From Aldehydirespirator sp965204415 (GTDB lineage: Bacteria > Actinomycetota > Acidimicrobiia > Acidimicrobiales > Aldehydirespiratoraceae): DNA of 64,000 nt. Both the position numbers and the translations under genes were made by a program. This document shows, piece by piece, positions 43,114-51,852 of this stretch (position 1 is the first letter of the stretch; each line of letters starts with the position of its first letter). A model generated the notes under the pieces. It was given only the letters and a program-made list of their open reading frames with translations, made no database searches and had not been told where the DNA came from. The stretch covers positions 434,001 through 498,000 of the forward strand of contig CBDBEL010000004.1 of assembly GCA_965204415.1 (NCBI GenBank). Direction: 5' to 3'.

Positions 43114-44016
43114 CTATTCGGCGGGGGCCAGGGCGAAGGCCCGTTGCGCGTTCTCAGCTAGGAACTTGGGCCATACGTTGTCTCGCAGGGGCAGCTCGCC
43201 GACCTCGCGGAAGATCCGGTCGTAGGGGAGCATGGGCCAGTAGCCCGCGAAGATGACCTTGCCGGACCCTCGCCGGTTGGCGTGGTCGATCACCGCTTTC
43301 GGGTAGTACTTGGGCGCGAAGCCGCTGGTCGCGAAGTACACGTTGGGCCAAGTCTGCATCATCTTGACGCAGGTGTCGGTCCAGGGCTCGCCGCCGTGCT
43401 TGAACACCACCCGGAGGTCGGGGAAGAACCAGCACACCTCGTCGAGGTGGATCGGGTTCTGAGTCCACGCCGGCACCCGGGGGCCGGGGAAGCCGACATT
43501 GATCATCACCGCCAAGTCGCACTCGATGCACTTGGAGTAGATCGGGTAGTACTCCCGGGAGTTGGGCGCGATGTGCGGGTACAGCATGTGGGGCACGATC
43601 ATCACGCTGCGCAGAATCGGGTAGCGCCGGGCCAGGTCGTCGATGCGGCGCACTGCGGCCATCCCGTCGTGGGGATCGACTCGCAGCGACACGAAGACCC
43701 TGGCCGAGTGCTCGCTGAGCCGGTCGAGCACCTCGTCCGCGGTACCGAAATTGAGCGGGACCTGGGCCCGGGCGATGCCCCAGGAATCCAGGTTGGCCAG
43801 CCACAGGCCGAGATCGCCCATGATCCGGTCCCGTTCGGCCCGGCCGGCGTCCTTGGCGAACAGGTGTCCCACAATGTCGGTTGACGGCCAGGCGGCCAGG
43901 CTGTCGGCGTCCCGCAACGCGGCCCGGGGCATGGGCACCTCGATCCCGTCGCGGTCGATGGTGAGCTGGCTGAAGGCGTCGATGATCGGCACCGGGGACT
44001 CCGCGGGCAATTCCAT
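43114..44016 (-). CDS. Amidohydrolase family 2 protein
   Basis: A 300-residue Amidohydro_2 protein. It opens VPIIDAFSQL, where the DxH motif is lost, and has MIVPHMLYPHIAP, VMINVGFPGPR and VVFKHGGEPWTD. The terminal metal-site segment reads VIFAGYWPML, also altered. It may bind metal differently or not at all. ATG 44016 is 7 nt after a CATAAT -10 box, so it is probably leaderless. Confidence 0.82.
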   Translation of the reverse strand: MELPAESPVPIIDAFSQLTIDRDGIEVPMPRAALRDADSLAAWPSTDIVGHLFAKDAGRAERDRIMGDLGLWLANLDSWGIARAQVPLNFGTADEVLDRLSEHSARVFVSLRVDPHDGMAAVRRIDDLARRYPILRSVMIVPHMLYPHIAPNSREYYPIYSKCIECDLAVMINVGFPGPRVPAWTQNPIHLDEVCWFFPDLRVVFKHGGEPWTDTCVKMMQTWPNVYFATSGFAPKYYPKAVIDHANRRGSGKVIFAGYWPMLPYDRIFREVGELPLRDNVWPKFLAENAQRAFALAPAE

Positions 44017-44023
44017 GTCTACG

Positions 44024-44029
44024 ATTATG
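44024..44029 (-). promoter_or_regulatory. -10 box CATAAT for a leaderless transcript
   Basis: CATAAT on the minus strand ends 7 nt before ATG 44016, the spacing of leaderless starts. There is no ribosome site. Confidence 0.5.
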
Positions 44030-44128
44030 CTGGATCGGTCGGCAGACCCGCGTGCGGGACCCTGCCGAGCGAGTCTGAGGGATGGACGGCGTCTGAGCCG
44101 AGAAGCGAGCGACGGGGAACTTCGAGCG

Positions 44129-45385
44129 GTGCGCAACACCCGCCGGTTCCTCGCGATGCGCAGCACCTTCCGATCCATGGCGGTGCGCGACTTCCGCATC
44201 TTCGTCACCGGCCACACCGTCAGCCAGATGGGCACGTGGATGCAGCGGCTGGCCGTGATCTGGGCTGTGTTCGAGATCACCGACAGCGGGACCGCGGTGG
44301 GGGTGGCCAGCGCCTGCGTGTTCGGCCCGGCCATCGTCCTGAGCCCGCTGGCCGGCCTGGTGGCCGACCGCCGCGAGAGCCGGAGCCTGCTGGTGGCCAC
44401 CAAGGTCGGTCTGGTCGTCTCGGCCGCGGTGCTGGCCGCGGTGGCCTTCAGCCAGCCATCGACGCCTGCGCCCTATCTGCTGGCCGCGTTGCTGTTCGGC
44501 GTGGTGGAGACCTTCGACATCCCGGTGCGGATGATCTTCGTCGGAGCCCTCGTGGACCGCGAGGACCTCTCCAACGCGATCGGGCTGAACTCCTCGGCCA
44601 TGAACGGCTCGCGCATCGTCGGCCCCGCGCTCGGCGGCGCCCTCATCTCCGGCGCGGGCGTGGAGTGGTGCTTCGCAGTCAACATCGCGCTGGCCACAAT
44701 CGTGCTGGTATCGATGCTCACGATCCGGACCCGATCCCAGCGGGACCCGGCGCCGGCGCCGGACCGCCGGATGCTGCTGGGCTTCGGCGTGGCCTGGCGC
44801 GATCCCGCGCTGAGGACCAGCCTGCTGGCCTACACCGTCGTCGGCGTGTTCGCCATCGTGTTCCCGGTGACCCTGCCGCTGTTCGCCGAGCGGACGTTGG
44901 GAGGCGGTCCGGAGACGTTCACGCTGCTGTTCGCGACCCTCAGCCTCGGAGCGATCGGGGGCGGGCTGGTAGTGGCCCGGCGAGCCATGCCCGGTCTGGG
45001 TTTCCTGGGGGCCTCCTCGCTCGCCACCGCGCTCACGATGGCCGCGCTGGCCGCGACCAACAGCGTGGTCGCGGCGGCGCTCGCCGCGGTGACGGTGGGC
45101 GCGGCGACCATGGCCTTCATGGGCGGGGTCGTCACCGTCGTGCAGCTGAACGCTCCGGCCGCGACGCGGGGGCGGGTGCTGGCTCTCGTCTCGATGGTCG
45201 GGATCGGCTCGCGGGCGGTGGGCGGGCCGATACTGGGCGTGATCATCGACGCGATCAACGCGCGGGCGTCCCTCTTCCTCGGCGCGGCCGTCTCGGGAAT
45301 CGTCGGCGTCTGGCTGCTGCTCTCGACTCGCCCGGCCCGGACCCGCGTGCCTGCTCGCTCGGCCTCCAAGAGCGCCCGCAAATAG
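44129..45385 (+). CDS. MFS transporter (MFS_3/EntS type)
   Basis: A 418-residue major facilitator with about 10-12 hydrophobic segments. It opens AVRDFRIFVTGHTVSQMGTW, has VADRRESRSLLV in the 2-3 loop and SSAMNGSRIVGPALGGAL in the middle. This matches the MFS_3 exporter group. ATG 44156 is an alternative start. The C-terminus RVPARSASKS is encoded by sequence identical to box A of the dispersed repeat (CGCGTGCCTGCTCGCTCGGC...), so its end was replaced or extended by the repeat. Confidence 0.9.
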   Translation: MRNTRRFLAMRSTFRSMAVRDFRIFVTGHTVSQMGTWMQRLAVIWAVFEITDSGTAVGVASACVFGPAIVLSPLAGLVADRRESRSLLVATKVGLVVSAAVLAAVAFSQPSTPAPYLLAALLFGVVETFDIPVRMIFVGALVDREDLSNAIGLNSSAMNGSRIVGPALGGALISGAGVEWCFAVNIALATIVLVSMLTIRTRSQRDPAPAPDRRMLLGFGVAWRDPALRTSLLAYTVVGVFAIVFPVTLPLFAERTLGGGPETFTLLFATLSLGAIGGGLVVARRAMPGLGFLGASSLATALTMAALAATNSVVAAALAAVTVGAATMAFMGGVVTVVQLNAPAATRGRVLALVSMVGIGSRAVGGPILGVIIDAINARASLFLGAAVSGIVGVWLLLSTRPARTRVPARSASKSARK

Positions 45386-45389
45386 GCGA

Positions 45390-45507
45390 GGGCCTGTCGC
45401 GCCGCAGCGGTGTCATTCCCGCTCTTGTTCGCTGCGCTCACGGGCCGCTCGGGCCACGGCCTCGCGCCGTATGGGCCGCGTCGTCCCGCCTGCTCGCTCG
45501 GCCTCTA
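45390..45507 (-). repeat. Dispersed 3'-flanking repeat, copy R5
   Basis: Box B in reverse (about 45411-45465) and box A in reverse (CCTGCTCGCTCGGCCTCTA, 45489-45507). The MFS 3' end holds another box A (45345-45367). The rest of the gap to 45556 is a promoter. Confidence 0.82.
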
Positions 45508-45522
45508 ATCCCGACGATCGGT

Positions 45523-45528
45523 TATCAT
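45523..45528 (+). promoter_or_regulatory. -10 box TATCAT
   Basis: TATCAT lies 27 nt before GTG 45556. An AGGAGGTGA ribosome site (45543-45551) decides for GTG 45556 over ATG 45562. Confidence 0.5.
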
Positions 45529-45555
45529 GAATTGCCCGGACCAGGAGGTGAGATC

Positions 45556-46779
45556 GTGACGATGACACGAGCCACGGTGACGCTGCTTCCCGACCCGGAG
45601 CGCCGCCAGCGGCGCTACACGATCATCTCCGTCGACGACCACCTGTGCGAGCCGGCGCACATGTTCGAGGGCCGGCTTCCCCAGCGCTTCAACGACAGAA
45701 CCCCCCGGGTGGTGGAGACCGACGACGGCGCCGAGGCCTGGCTGTTCGAGGACACTCTCATGCCCCAGGTCGGATTCAACGCAGCCGCGGGCCGCCCGCC
45801 GGCAGAGGTCGTCAGCCGGGACCCGATCCGCTTCTCGGAGATGCGCCGGTCGGCCTACGACATCGACGCCCGGGTCGCCGACATGGACCTCGACGGCGTG
45901 TACGCGTCGCTGTGCTTCCCGTCGTACCTGGCCGGGTTCGGCGGCGTGAGGCTCCAGACCACCTCGGCCGACACCGACTTCTCGCTGGCGCTGGTGCGGG
46001 CCTGGAACGACTGGATGATCGAGGAGTGGGCCGGCTCGTACCCCGAGCGGATGATCCCGATGCAGCTGGCGTGGCTCCACGACCCCGAACTGGCCGCAGC
46101 CGAGATCAGGCGCAACGCCGACCGGGGCTTCCGGGCCGTGACCTTCCCCGAGTCCCCCCACCAGGCCGGCTTCCCGTCGCTCCACTCCGGACACTGGGAC
46201 CCATTCGTGGCCGCCTGCGCGGAGACGGGCACGGTGATCAACGTCCACACCGGGTCGGCCGGCAAGCTCCCCGAGTCGGCGCCGGACGCGCCCGCCGACG
46301 TGACCTCGGCCCTGTTCGGCGCGGGCTACGCCCTCACCACCACCGTCGACTGGCTGTTCTCGCGCTACGCCATGAAGCACCCCGAACTGAAGATCTCGAT
46401 ATCGGAGGGCGGCATCGGCTGGGTGCCGTCGCTGCTGGACCGCCTCGAGCACCACTACCGCAAGCAGGGCGACCGGCGCGGCACCTGGGTCGGCTCGGAG
46501 CTGAGCGCGGCCGAGCTGCTGCAGCGGAACTTCTGGTTCTGCCTGGTGGACGAGCCCTCCGCGATGGTGCATCTCGACCGGATCGGGGTGGGGAACATCC
46601 TCTTCGAGACCGACTTCCCCCACAACGACTCGAGCTGGCCCGACAGCCAGGAACTGTTCCACAAGCACATGGCCACCAAGGACGAGCACACCGTGCGCCG
46701 GATCAGCTGGCAGAACGCCGCCGAGCTGTTCCGCCACCCGGTGCCGCTCGCCGTGCAGCTAGACCCGGACGCCTACTAG
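45556..46779 (+). CDS. Amidohydrolase family 2 protein
   Basis: A 407-residue Amidohydro_2 protein. It has IISVDDHLCEPAHMFEG (DxH first metal site), VINVHTGSAG, ISISEGGIGWVPS and ILFETDFPHNDSS with the late Asp. It is close in layout to the proteins at 8843 and 28232. GTG start decided by a strong ribosome site. Its 3' end is duplicated 73 bp downstream. Confidence 0.9.
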   Translation: MTMTRATVTLLPDPERRQRRYTIISVDDHLCEPAHMFEGRLPQRFNDRTPRVVETDDGAEAWLFEDTLMPQVGFNAAAGRPPAEVVSRDPIRFSEMRRSAYDIDARVADMDLDGVYASLCFPSYLAGFGGVRLQTTSADTDFSLALVRAWNDWMIEEWAGSYPERMIPMQLAWLHDPELAAAEIRRNADRGFRAVTFPESPHQAGFPSLHSGHWDPFVAACAETGTVINVHTGSAGKLPESAPDAPADVTSALFGAGYALTTTVDWLFSRYAMKHPELKISISEGGIGWVPSLLDRLEHHYRKQGDRRGTWVGSELSAAELLQRNFWFCLVDEPSAMVHLDRIGVGNILFETDFPHNDSSWPDSQELFHKHMATKDEHTVRRISWQNAAELFRHPVPLAVQLDPDAY

Positions 46780-46855
46780 CCGGGAGCCCGCCGTGGAGCG
46801 GGATCGCGACGGCGCGCCGCTCGCGGTGCAGCTAGACCCGGGCGCCTGCTAGCCG
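46744..46855 (+). repeat. Tandem duplication of the amidohydrolase 3' end
   Basis: A 39-bp segment encoding PLAVQLDPDAY and its stop (46744-46782) recurs at 46817-46855 with a few changes (PLAVQLDPGAC). The copies are 73 bp apart. The second copy is outside the gene. The rest of the gap to 46871 shows nothing else. Confidence 0.85.
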
Positions 46856-46870
46856 AGCCCGCTCCCGGGG

Positions 46871-48493
46871 TCAGGCTCCGAGCATCTCCTCGATCAGGGC
46901 CCTCAGCCGGAACTTCTCCACCTTGCCGGTCGCGGTCCGGGGGAGCTCGCCGACCAGCTCCAGGCGCTCGGGCAGCTTCTGGACGGCGACGCCGGAGGCC
47001 CGGACGTGCTCGACCACCGACTCGAAGGTGGGCGCCGGCCCCGGTGCGGCCACCACGAACGCGCACACCCGCTCGCCCAGGCGCTCGTCGGGCATGCCGA
47101 TCACGGCCGCGTCGGCGACCTGGGGGTGCTCCACCAGGATGTCCTCGATCTCGCGGGGCGCGATCTTCACGCCGCCCCGGTTGACCAGCTCCTTCTTGCG
47201 CCCGGTCACCCGCACGTAGCCGTCGGCGTCCATGCGGCCCAGATCGCCGGAGCGGAAATGCCCGCTGGGGGCGAACACCTCGGCGGTGCGCTCGGGATCC
47301 TGCCAGTAGTCGAGCATCACCATCGGACCCCAACTGCAGATCTCTCCCTCCTGGCCGCGCTCGATCTCGTTGCCGTCGTCGTCGAGGATCCGCACGTCGT
47401 TGCAGGACACCGCGCAGCCGTCGCTGGAGGCGACCCGCTCCACGGGATCAGTGAGCTTCACCATCGTCTCGACCCCGAACTCGCTCTGGCCGAATATCGA
47501 CAGCATCTTGCAGCCCAGAGCCTCCTCGGCCCGGTGCACCACCGCGGCCGGTATCGGCGCGCCGCCGCAGCCGAACACCCGGAACGGCCCGATGTCGTAG
47601 TCGCCGGACTCGGAGGCGTCGGCCATCATCGTCGCGAACGGCGTGGCCCCCATGGTGTGGGTGCATCCGTAGCCCGACACCAGCTCCAGGGCCCGGTCGG
47701 CGTCCCAGGCGTCCTGCAGGACGGTTCCGAACCCGCCCAGGCACGGGGAGATGACCCCGGCGTTGAGCCCGGTGTTGTGCATGACCGGAGAGGGCATGAA
47801 GCAGCGGTCGCCGGGCCGCAGCTCGATCTCGCGGTTGAGCACCCGGGCGGTGGCCGCGTGGCTGTTGAAGCTGTGCAGCGCCCCCTTGGGCAGCGCGGTG
47901 GTGCCCGAGGTGAAGATGATGATCTGGTCGTCGTCGGGGTCGGGGAGCGGACCGTCGTACCGGTCGCCGCCCGATATCAGGTCCGTGAGGCTCGCGGCGC
48001 CGCTGGGCGCCTCGCCGAGGACGACCACCCGCTCCAGCGATCCGCACGCTTCCGACAGCTCCATGGCCATGGCGGCGTGGTCGAAGCCCCGATGCTCGTC
48101 GACGGTGATGAAGCACTCCGCCGCGGTGCGGTCGATGGCGTCGCTCACCTCGCTGCGCCGGTAGATCATCATCCGGGGGACGATCACGCACCCCAGCCGG
48201 CACAGCGCGTAGTAGGTGACCACCGCCTCCACCACGTTGGGCAGCTGGACCGCGACCACGGACTCGTCGTCGAGACCAGTCTCGGCCAGCGATCCGGCCA
48301 GCGACCACGCCATGTCCCTCAGCTCGGCGAACGTCAGCTCCCGCGACTCGTCGGCCACCCCGATCTCGCCGGGCTGCTGGCGGGCGTTGCGCTCCACGTA
48401 GTGGGCGAGGGTGTGCCCGGCCCACAGCCCGTCGGCCCGCCACTCTCCGGCTTGTTCGGGGGTGAACCTGGGGTGCAGTCCTCGCCGCTTCAT
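46871..48493 (-). CDS. AMP-binding acyl-CoA synthetase
   Basis: A 540-residue ANL ligase with FTSGTTALPKGAL, FGQSEFG in the YGxTE position, GDLGRMDADGYVRVTGR, NRGGVKIAPREIE and RTATGKVEKFRL with the catalytic Lys. It resembles cyclohexanecarboxylate- or fatty-acid CoA ligases; the substrate is open. The gene lies upstream-overlapping nothing, and is followed convergently by the amidohydrolase. Confidence 0.92.
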   Translation of the reverse strand: MKRRGLHPRFTPEQAGEWRADGLWAGHTLAHYVERNARQQPGEIGVADESRELTFAELRDMAWSLAGSLAETGLDDESVVAVQLPNVVEAVVTYYALCRLGCVIVPRMMIYRRSEVSDAIDRTAAECFITVDEHRGFDHAAMAMELSEACGSLERVVVLGEAPSGAASLTDLISGGDRYDGPLPDPDDDQIIIFTSGTTALPKGALHSFNSHAATARVLNREIELRPGDRCFMPSPVMHNTGLNAGVISPCLGGFGTVLQDAWDADRALELVSGYGCTHTMGATPFATMMADASESGDYDIGPFRVFGCGGAPIPAAVVHRAEEALGCKMLSIFGQSEFGVETMVKLTDPVERVASSDGCAVSCNDVRILDDDGNEIERGQEGEICSWGPMVMLDYWQDPERTAEVFAPSGHFRSGDLGRMDADGYVRVTGRKKELVNRGGVKIAPREIEDILVEHPQVADAAVIGMPDERLGERVCAFVVAAPGPAPTFESVVEHVRASGVAVQKLPERLELVGELPRTATGKVEKFRLRALIEEMLGA

Positions 48494-48551
48494 GCGTTCC
48501 TCCTCGGGGTCGGGACAGGGATCGGCGAAATCATCGGGGATGGCGGGACCT

Positions 48552-49568
48552 TCAGGCGAGGGCCGCGGCGAACGCTTCCAGGAACTGTTCGGGCTCGCGG
48601 TCGACGGCCGGCACCAGCACCCGGGTGACGCCGAGGTCGACCAGGTGGTCGAAGCGCCGGCGAACGTGCTCGGGGGTGCCCGCGATGGCGAAGCGCTCCG
48701 CGAGGTACTCGGTGAGGCCCAGTTCGTCGACGAGGCGGGCGTTGGCTCCGTCCCACTTGACGTGCTCGCTCTGGTCGTAGCGGCGCTGCAGCTCCCGCAC
48801 CGCGTCGACGAACTCCTCGGGGACGGCGGCGAGCTGGGTCTCGGAACGGAGTCCGTGGGATCCGGCGCTGGCCAGGTTGGCCTTGATGGGGGCGTAGGCG
48901 TCCTCGGCGGTGGAGCCGACCGACGCCCGGGTCATTACCCAGAAGTCGACCTCTCCGGGGTCGCGGCCCGCGGCGGAGGCGCCATCGGCTACAGCCCGGA
49001 GGGCGGACGCGATCACGCTGGGCGACACCCCGCCCGCGAAGAGCACGCCGTCGGCGACCTGGCCCGCGATCCGGGCGGTGATCAACCCGTAGGCGGCCAG
49101 GTAGACCGGCACCGGCCGCCGGGGGCTGAACGTCAGGGGCCGGCCCTCCCATTCGCTGGGCTCGGAAGCGAGGAGGCTGCGGATGGTTGCGGTCGCCCGG
49201 CGCAGCTCGGGCCGCTTCGGGACGCTCAGGCCCATCGAGAACAGCGGCCCGCCGCCCGCGCCGAGGCCGAGAACGAGCCGCCCGCCCGACAACGCGTCGA
49301 GGGAGGCCGCCGCCGACGCGACCACTCCGGGATGGCGGGACACAGGGTTGGTGACCATCGGTCCGATCCGGACCCGGCTAGTGGCCTCGGCCACCACGGC
49401 CAGGCACACGTTCACGTCCCGGTAGTGCATGGGCACGTCGCCCACCCCCACCAGGTCGAATCCGAGCTCCTCCGCGAGGCAGGCCCGGTCGCGGAGCACG
49501 CCGAAGTCGTCGCCTCCCAGCAGGATGGTTCCGGCCCGGCCGATCCGATCCTGCGAGAGGCCCGCCAC
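48552..49568 (-). CDS. LLM class F420-dependent oxidoreductase, leaderless GTG start
   Basis: A 338-residue luciferase-like TIM barrel with GFDLVGVGDVPMHYRD, LVLGLGAGGGPLF and VYLAAYGLITARIAG, close to methylene-H4MPT-reductase-like F420 enzymes. A TATGAT -10 lies exactly 7 nt before GTG 49568, so I choose that start. ATG 49580 or 49574 would overlap the -10 and is less likely. Confidence 0.86.
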   Translation of the reverse strand: MAGLSQDRIGRAGTILLGGDDFGVLRDRACLAEELGFDLVGVGDVPMHYRDVNVCLAVVAEATSRVRIGPMVTNPVSRHPGVVASAAASLDALSGGRLVLGLGAGGGPLFSMGLSVPKRPELRRATATIRSLLASEPSEWEGRPLTFSPRRPVPVYLAAYGLITARIAGQVADGVLFAGGVSPSVIASALRAVADGASAAGRDPGEVDFWVMTRASVGSTAEDAYAPIKANLASAGSHGLRSETQLAAVPEEFVDAVRELQRRYDQSEHVKWDGANARLVDELGLTEYLAERFAIAGTPEHVRRRFDHLVDLGVTRVLVPAVDREPEQFLEAFAAALA

Positions 49569-49575
49569 GTCCATG

Positions 49576-49581
49576 ATCATA
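49576..49581 (-). promoter_or_regulatory. -10 box TATGAT with ATGATCAT dyad
   Basis: TATGAT (49581-49576, minus) is 7 nt before GTG 49568. The string CTATGATCATG is shared with 13697-13687 and 15553-15563. Confidence 0.5.
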
Positions 49582-49613
49582 GATTGTCCTGGACGTGGGC
49601 TAGGTTCGCCGCC

Positions 49614-49643
49614 ATGAGAAGGCTTGGCCTCCTGGTCGCTTGA
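49614..49643 (+). CDS. Predicted leaderless 9-codon leader ORF coupled to MFS gene
   Basis: TAGGTT (49601-49606) lies 7 nt before ATG 49614. The ORF MRRLGLLVA ends with TGA overlapping the TTG start of the transporter (TTGA, 49640). The transporter has no ribosome site, so translation may depend on this leader. It could be the real mRNA start of the gene. Confidence 0.45.
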   Translation: MRRLGLLVA

Positions 49644-50809
49644 ACCCCTCGGTGCCGGTTCCCTGGCCGCGTGCGCTTGCGGCCGCGGTCACCCCCTACA
49701 TCGCGTGCTCGATGCCGATCTTCCTGACCGCGACCATGGCGATCAGGCTCAAGGAGGACCTCGGGATCGACGAGGAGGCTCTGGGCGCGCTGCTGTCGAT
49801 CTTCTCGGTCGGGGCCGCGGTGGCCGCCCCGGTGATGGGCCGCCTGGCCGAGCGCCTCGGACCGGGACCGAGCCTGCGCCTGGCCAGCGCGCTCTCGGGA
49901 GCGGTAATGGTCTCCATCGCGGCCGCGGCCCAGGGTTGGCTGGCCATCGCCGGCCTCCTGGTCGCGGGCGGCATCGCCGCGACCCTCATGCAGTCGTCGT
50001 CGAACCTCTGGCTGGCCCGGACGATCGAGGACCGCCGGATGGGCCTGGCCTTCGGCCTCAAGCAGTCCGGAGGGCCGACCGCGGCCCTGCTGGCCGGGGT
50101 GGCGGTGCCGGTGCTGGCCCTCGCGTTCGGCTGGCGCTGGACATTCGCCGGTTTCGGCGCGTTCGCGCTCCTGGCCGTGCTCAGCGTCCCGCGAACCGGC
50201 CTGCGAGGAGTGGGAAGGACGGCCCCGAGCCGCGAGGGAGACGTGGATCTGGGCCCGTTGCTGGTGCTCACCGCGAGCGCGGCCGTCAGCACCGCCCTTT
50301 CGGCGGCTTTCACGGGTTTCGCCGTGACCGCGGCCGTCGAGCAGGGCGGCCTCGGCGAGTCCGCCGCGGGGGTGGTGTTCGCGCTCGGCGCCCTGGCCGG
50401 CGTCGCGACCCGGATAGCGCTGGGCCGCTGGGTGGACGGGCGCCCCAATACCCGGTTCGGAGTGCCGGCCGCGCTGGTAGCGGCGGGTGCGCTGGGCTTC
50501 GCGGTTCTGTCTCAGGGATCCGGCTCGCCGGCGGCGTTCATGGTCGCGGTCCCGTTCTCGTTCGCCACCGTGTGGGGGTGGGTGGGCGTGTTCAACTATG
50601 CGGTGACCCGATCCAACGCGACCTCGCCCGCGGCCGCCACCGGGATCACGCTCGTCGGCAGCAACGTGGGCGTGGTCGTCGGTCCCGCGGTGTTCGGCTT
50701 CCTCTTCGCCCGGTCATTCGCGGCCGCTTGGCTGACAGCCGCAGTCGGGAGCCTGCTGGGGGCCGCGCTCATGACCCTGGGCGGCAGCCTCGTCCGCCGC
50801 GGCGCCTGA
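49640..50809 (+). CDS. MFS transporter (CynX/NimT-like)
   Basis: A 389-residue major facilitator with about 12 hydrophobic segments. It opens AVTPYIACSMPIFLTATMAI and has MGRLAERLGPG and IEDRRMGLAFGLKQSGGP, recalling CynX-type anion/small-molecule transporters. The TTG start overlaps a short leader ORF. The gene is divergent from the LLM gene, suggesting it moves that enzyme's substrate. Confidence 0.88.
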   Translation: MNPSVPVPWPRALAAAVTPYIACSMPIFLTATMAIRLKEDLGIDEEALGALLSIFSVGAAVAAPVMGRLAERLGPGPSLRLASALSGAVMVSIAAAAQGWLAIAGLLVAGGIAATLMQSSSNLWLARTIEDRRMGLAFGLKQSGGPTAALLAGVAVPVLALAFGWRWTFAGFGAFALLAVLSVPRTGLRGVGRTAPSREGDVDLGPLLVLTASAAVSTALSAAFTGFAVTAAVEQGGLGESAAGVVFALGALAGVATRIALGRWVDGRPNTRFGVPAALVAAGALGFAVLSQGSGSPAAFMVAVPFSFATVWGWVGVFNYAVTRSNATSPAAATGITLVGSNVGVVVGPAVFGFLFARSFAAAWLTAAVGSLLGAALMTLGGSLVRRGA

Positions 50810-50815
50810 AGGGGC

Positions 50816-50963
50816 CACGCGGACAGGTGAGAGCGTTACGCGCCGCGAGGGAGTGTTTCCCGCTCTTGTTCGCTGCGCTCACGGGCCGCCCAAATCCAAG
50901 GCACAGCGCCCACGGCCTCGCGCCGTATGAGCCGATTCACTCACCTATCCGCTCGGCCTCTAG
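50816..50963 (-). repeat. Dispersed 3'-flanking repeat, copy R6 (interrupted)
   Basis: Box C in reverse (from 50816), box B in reverse (about 50852-50921) and box A in reverse (GCTCGGCCTCTAG, 50951-50963). Box B is broken: between GGGCCGC and CCACGGCCTCG a stretch of about 20 nt (50890-50910) replaces the usual TCGGG. It follows the MFS stop. Confidence 0.82.
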
Positions 50964-50975
50964 GCCGGATCACGG

Positions 50976-50981
50976 TAGGTT
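50976..50981 (+). promoter_or_regulatory. Possible -10 box TAGGTT
   Basis: TAGGTT lies 9 nt before ATG 50991 of the SDR. The same hexamer precedes the leader ORF at 49614. The transcript would have nearly no 5' UTR. Confidence 0.35.
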
Positions 50982-50990
50982 CGCGGTCTC

Positions 50991-51773
50991 ATGAGCGTCC
51001 GTCCGGTCAGCGACGATCCCTTCTCGGTGCGGGGCAGGGTCGCCATCGTCACCGGCGCCAGCGGCACCCTGGGGCAGCGCTACTGCCGGCTGCTGGCGTC
51101 GCGGGGAGCGACCGTGGTGGCCGCGGCCCGCAGGCTGGACCGGCTGGAGGCCATGGCCGGCGAGGTCTCCGGGGTGGTGCCGGTGGGCTGCGACGTCACC
51201 GACGACTCGCAGCTCCAGCAACTGGTGGAGGCAGCCGTCGACCATGGCGGCCCCGACATCGTGGTCAACAACGCCGGCACGAGCGACGCCGTCGTCCGGG
51301 CCCACGAGCAGGATCCGGCCCAGTTCAGGCACGTGCTGGAGGTCAACCTGACCTCTGCGTTCGTGCTGTCGTCGGCCGCGGCCCGCGCCATGATCAGCCA
51401 CGGCAGGGGCGGCAGCATCGTCAACGTGGCCTCGATGCTGGGGATCGTGGCCTCGGGCGGCAACCACCAGGCCGGCTACGTGGCCTCCAAGACCGGCCTG
51501 ATCGGGCTCACCCGCGAGCTGGCCAAGCAGTGGGCCTCCAAGCAGATACGGGTGAACGCCATCGCCCCCGGCTACTTCCGCAGCGAGCTGACCGAGGAGA
51601 TGTTCGCCGCTGAGGACGCCCCCGGCCTGCGCCACATCCAGCGCAACACCCTCATGCGCCGGGCCGGCGAGATCGACGAGTTCGACGGCGCCCTGATGCT
51701 GCTGGCGTCCGACGCCGGCAGCTACATCACCGGCCAGGCCATCGTCATCGACGGAGGCTGGACCGCCCGCTAG
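50991..51773 (+). CDS. Short-chain dehydrogenase/reductase
   Basis: A 260-residue SDR with TGASGTLGQR, AARR (NADP-preferring), NNAG, VNVASMLG and YVASK; it ends YITGQAIVIDGGW. Between Ser and Tyr there is an insertion GIVASGGNHQAG. Box A of the dispersed repeat (51785-51797) follows the stop. Confidence 0.92.
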   Translation: MSVRPVSDDPFSVRGRVAIVTGASGTLGQRYCRLLASRGATVVAAARRLDRLEAMAGEVSGVVPVGCDVTDDSQLQQLVEAAVDHGGPDIVVNNAGTSDAVVRAHEQDPAQFRHVLEVNLTSAFVLSSAAARAMISHGRGGSIVNVASMLGIVASGGNHQAGYVASKTGLIGLTRELAKQWASKQIRVNAIAPGYFRSELTEEMFAAEDAPGLRHIQRNTLMRRAGEIDEFDGALMLLASDAGSYITGQAIVIDGGWTAR

Positions 51774-51852
51774 CCGATTCGCTCGTAGAGGCCGAGCGGA
51801 GCGGCGGTTAGCGTGTGCTCTCAGTAGCCCGCGACCGCACACCCGAGACCCC

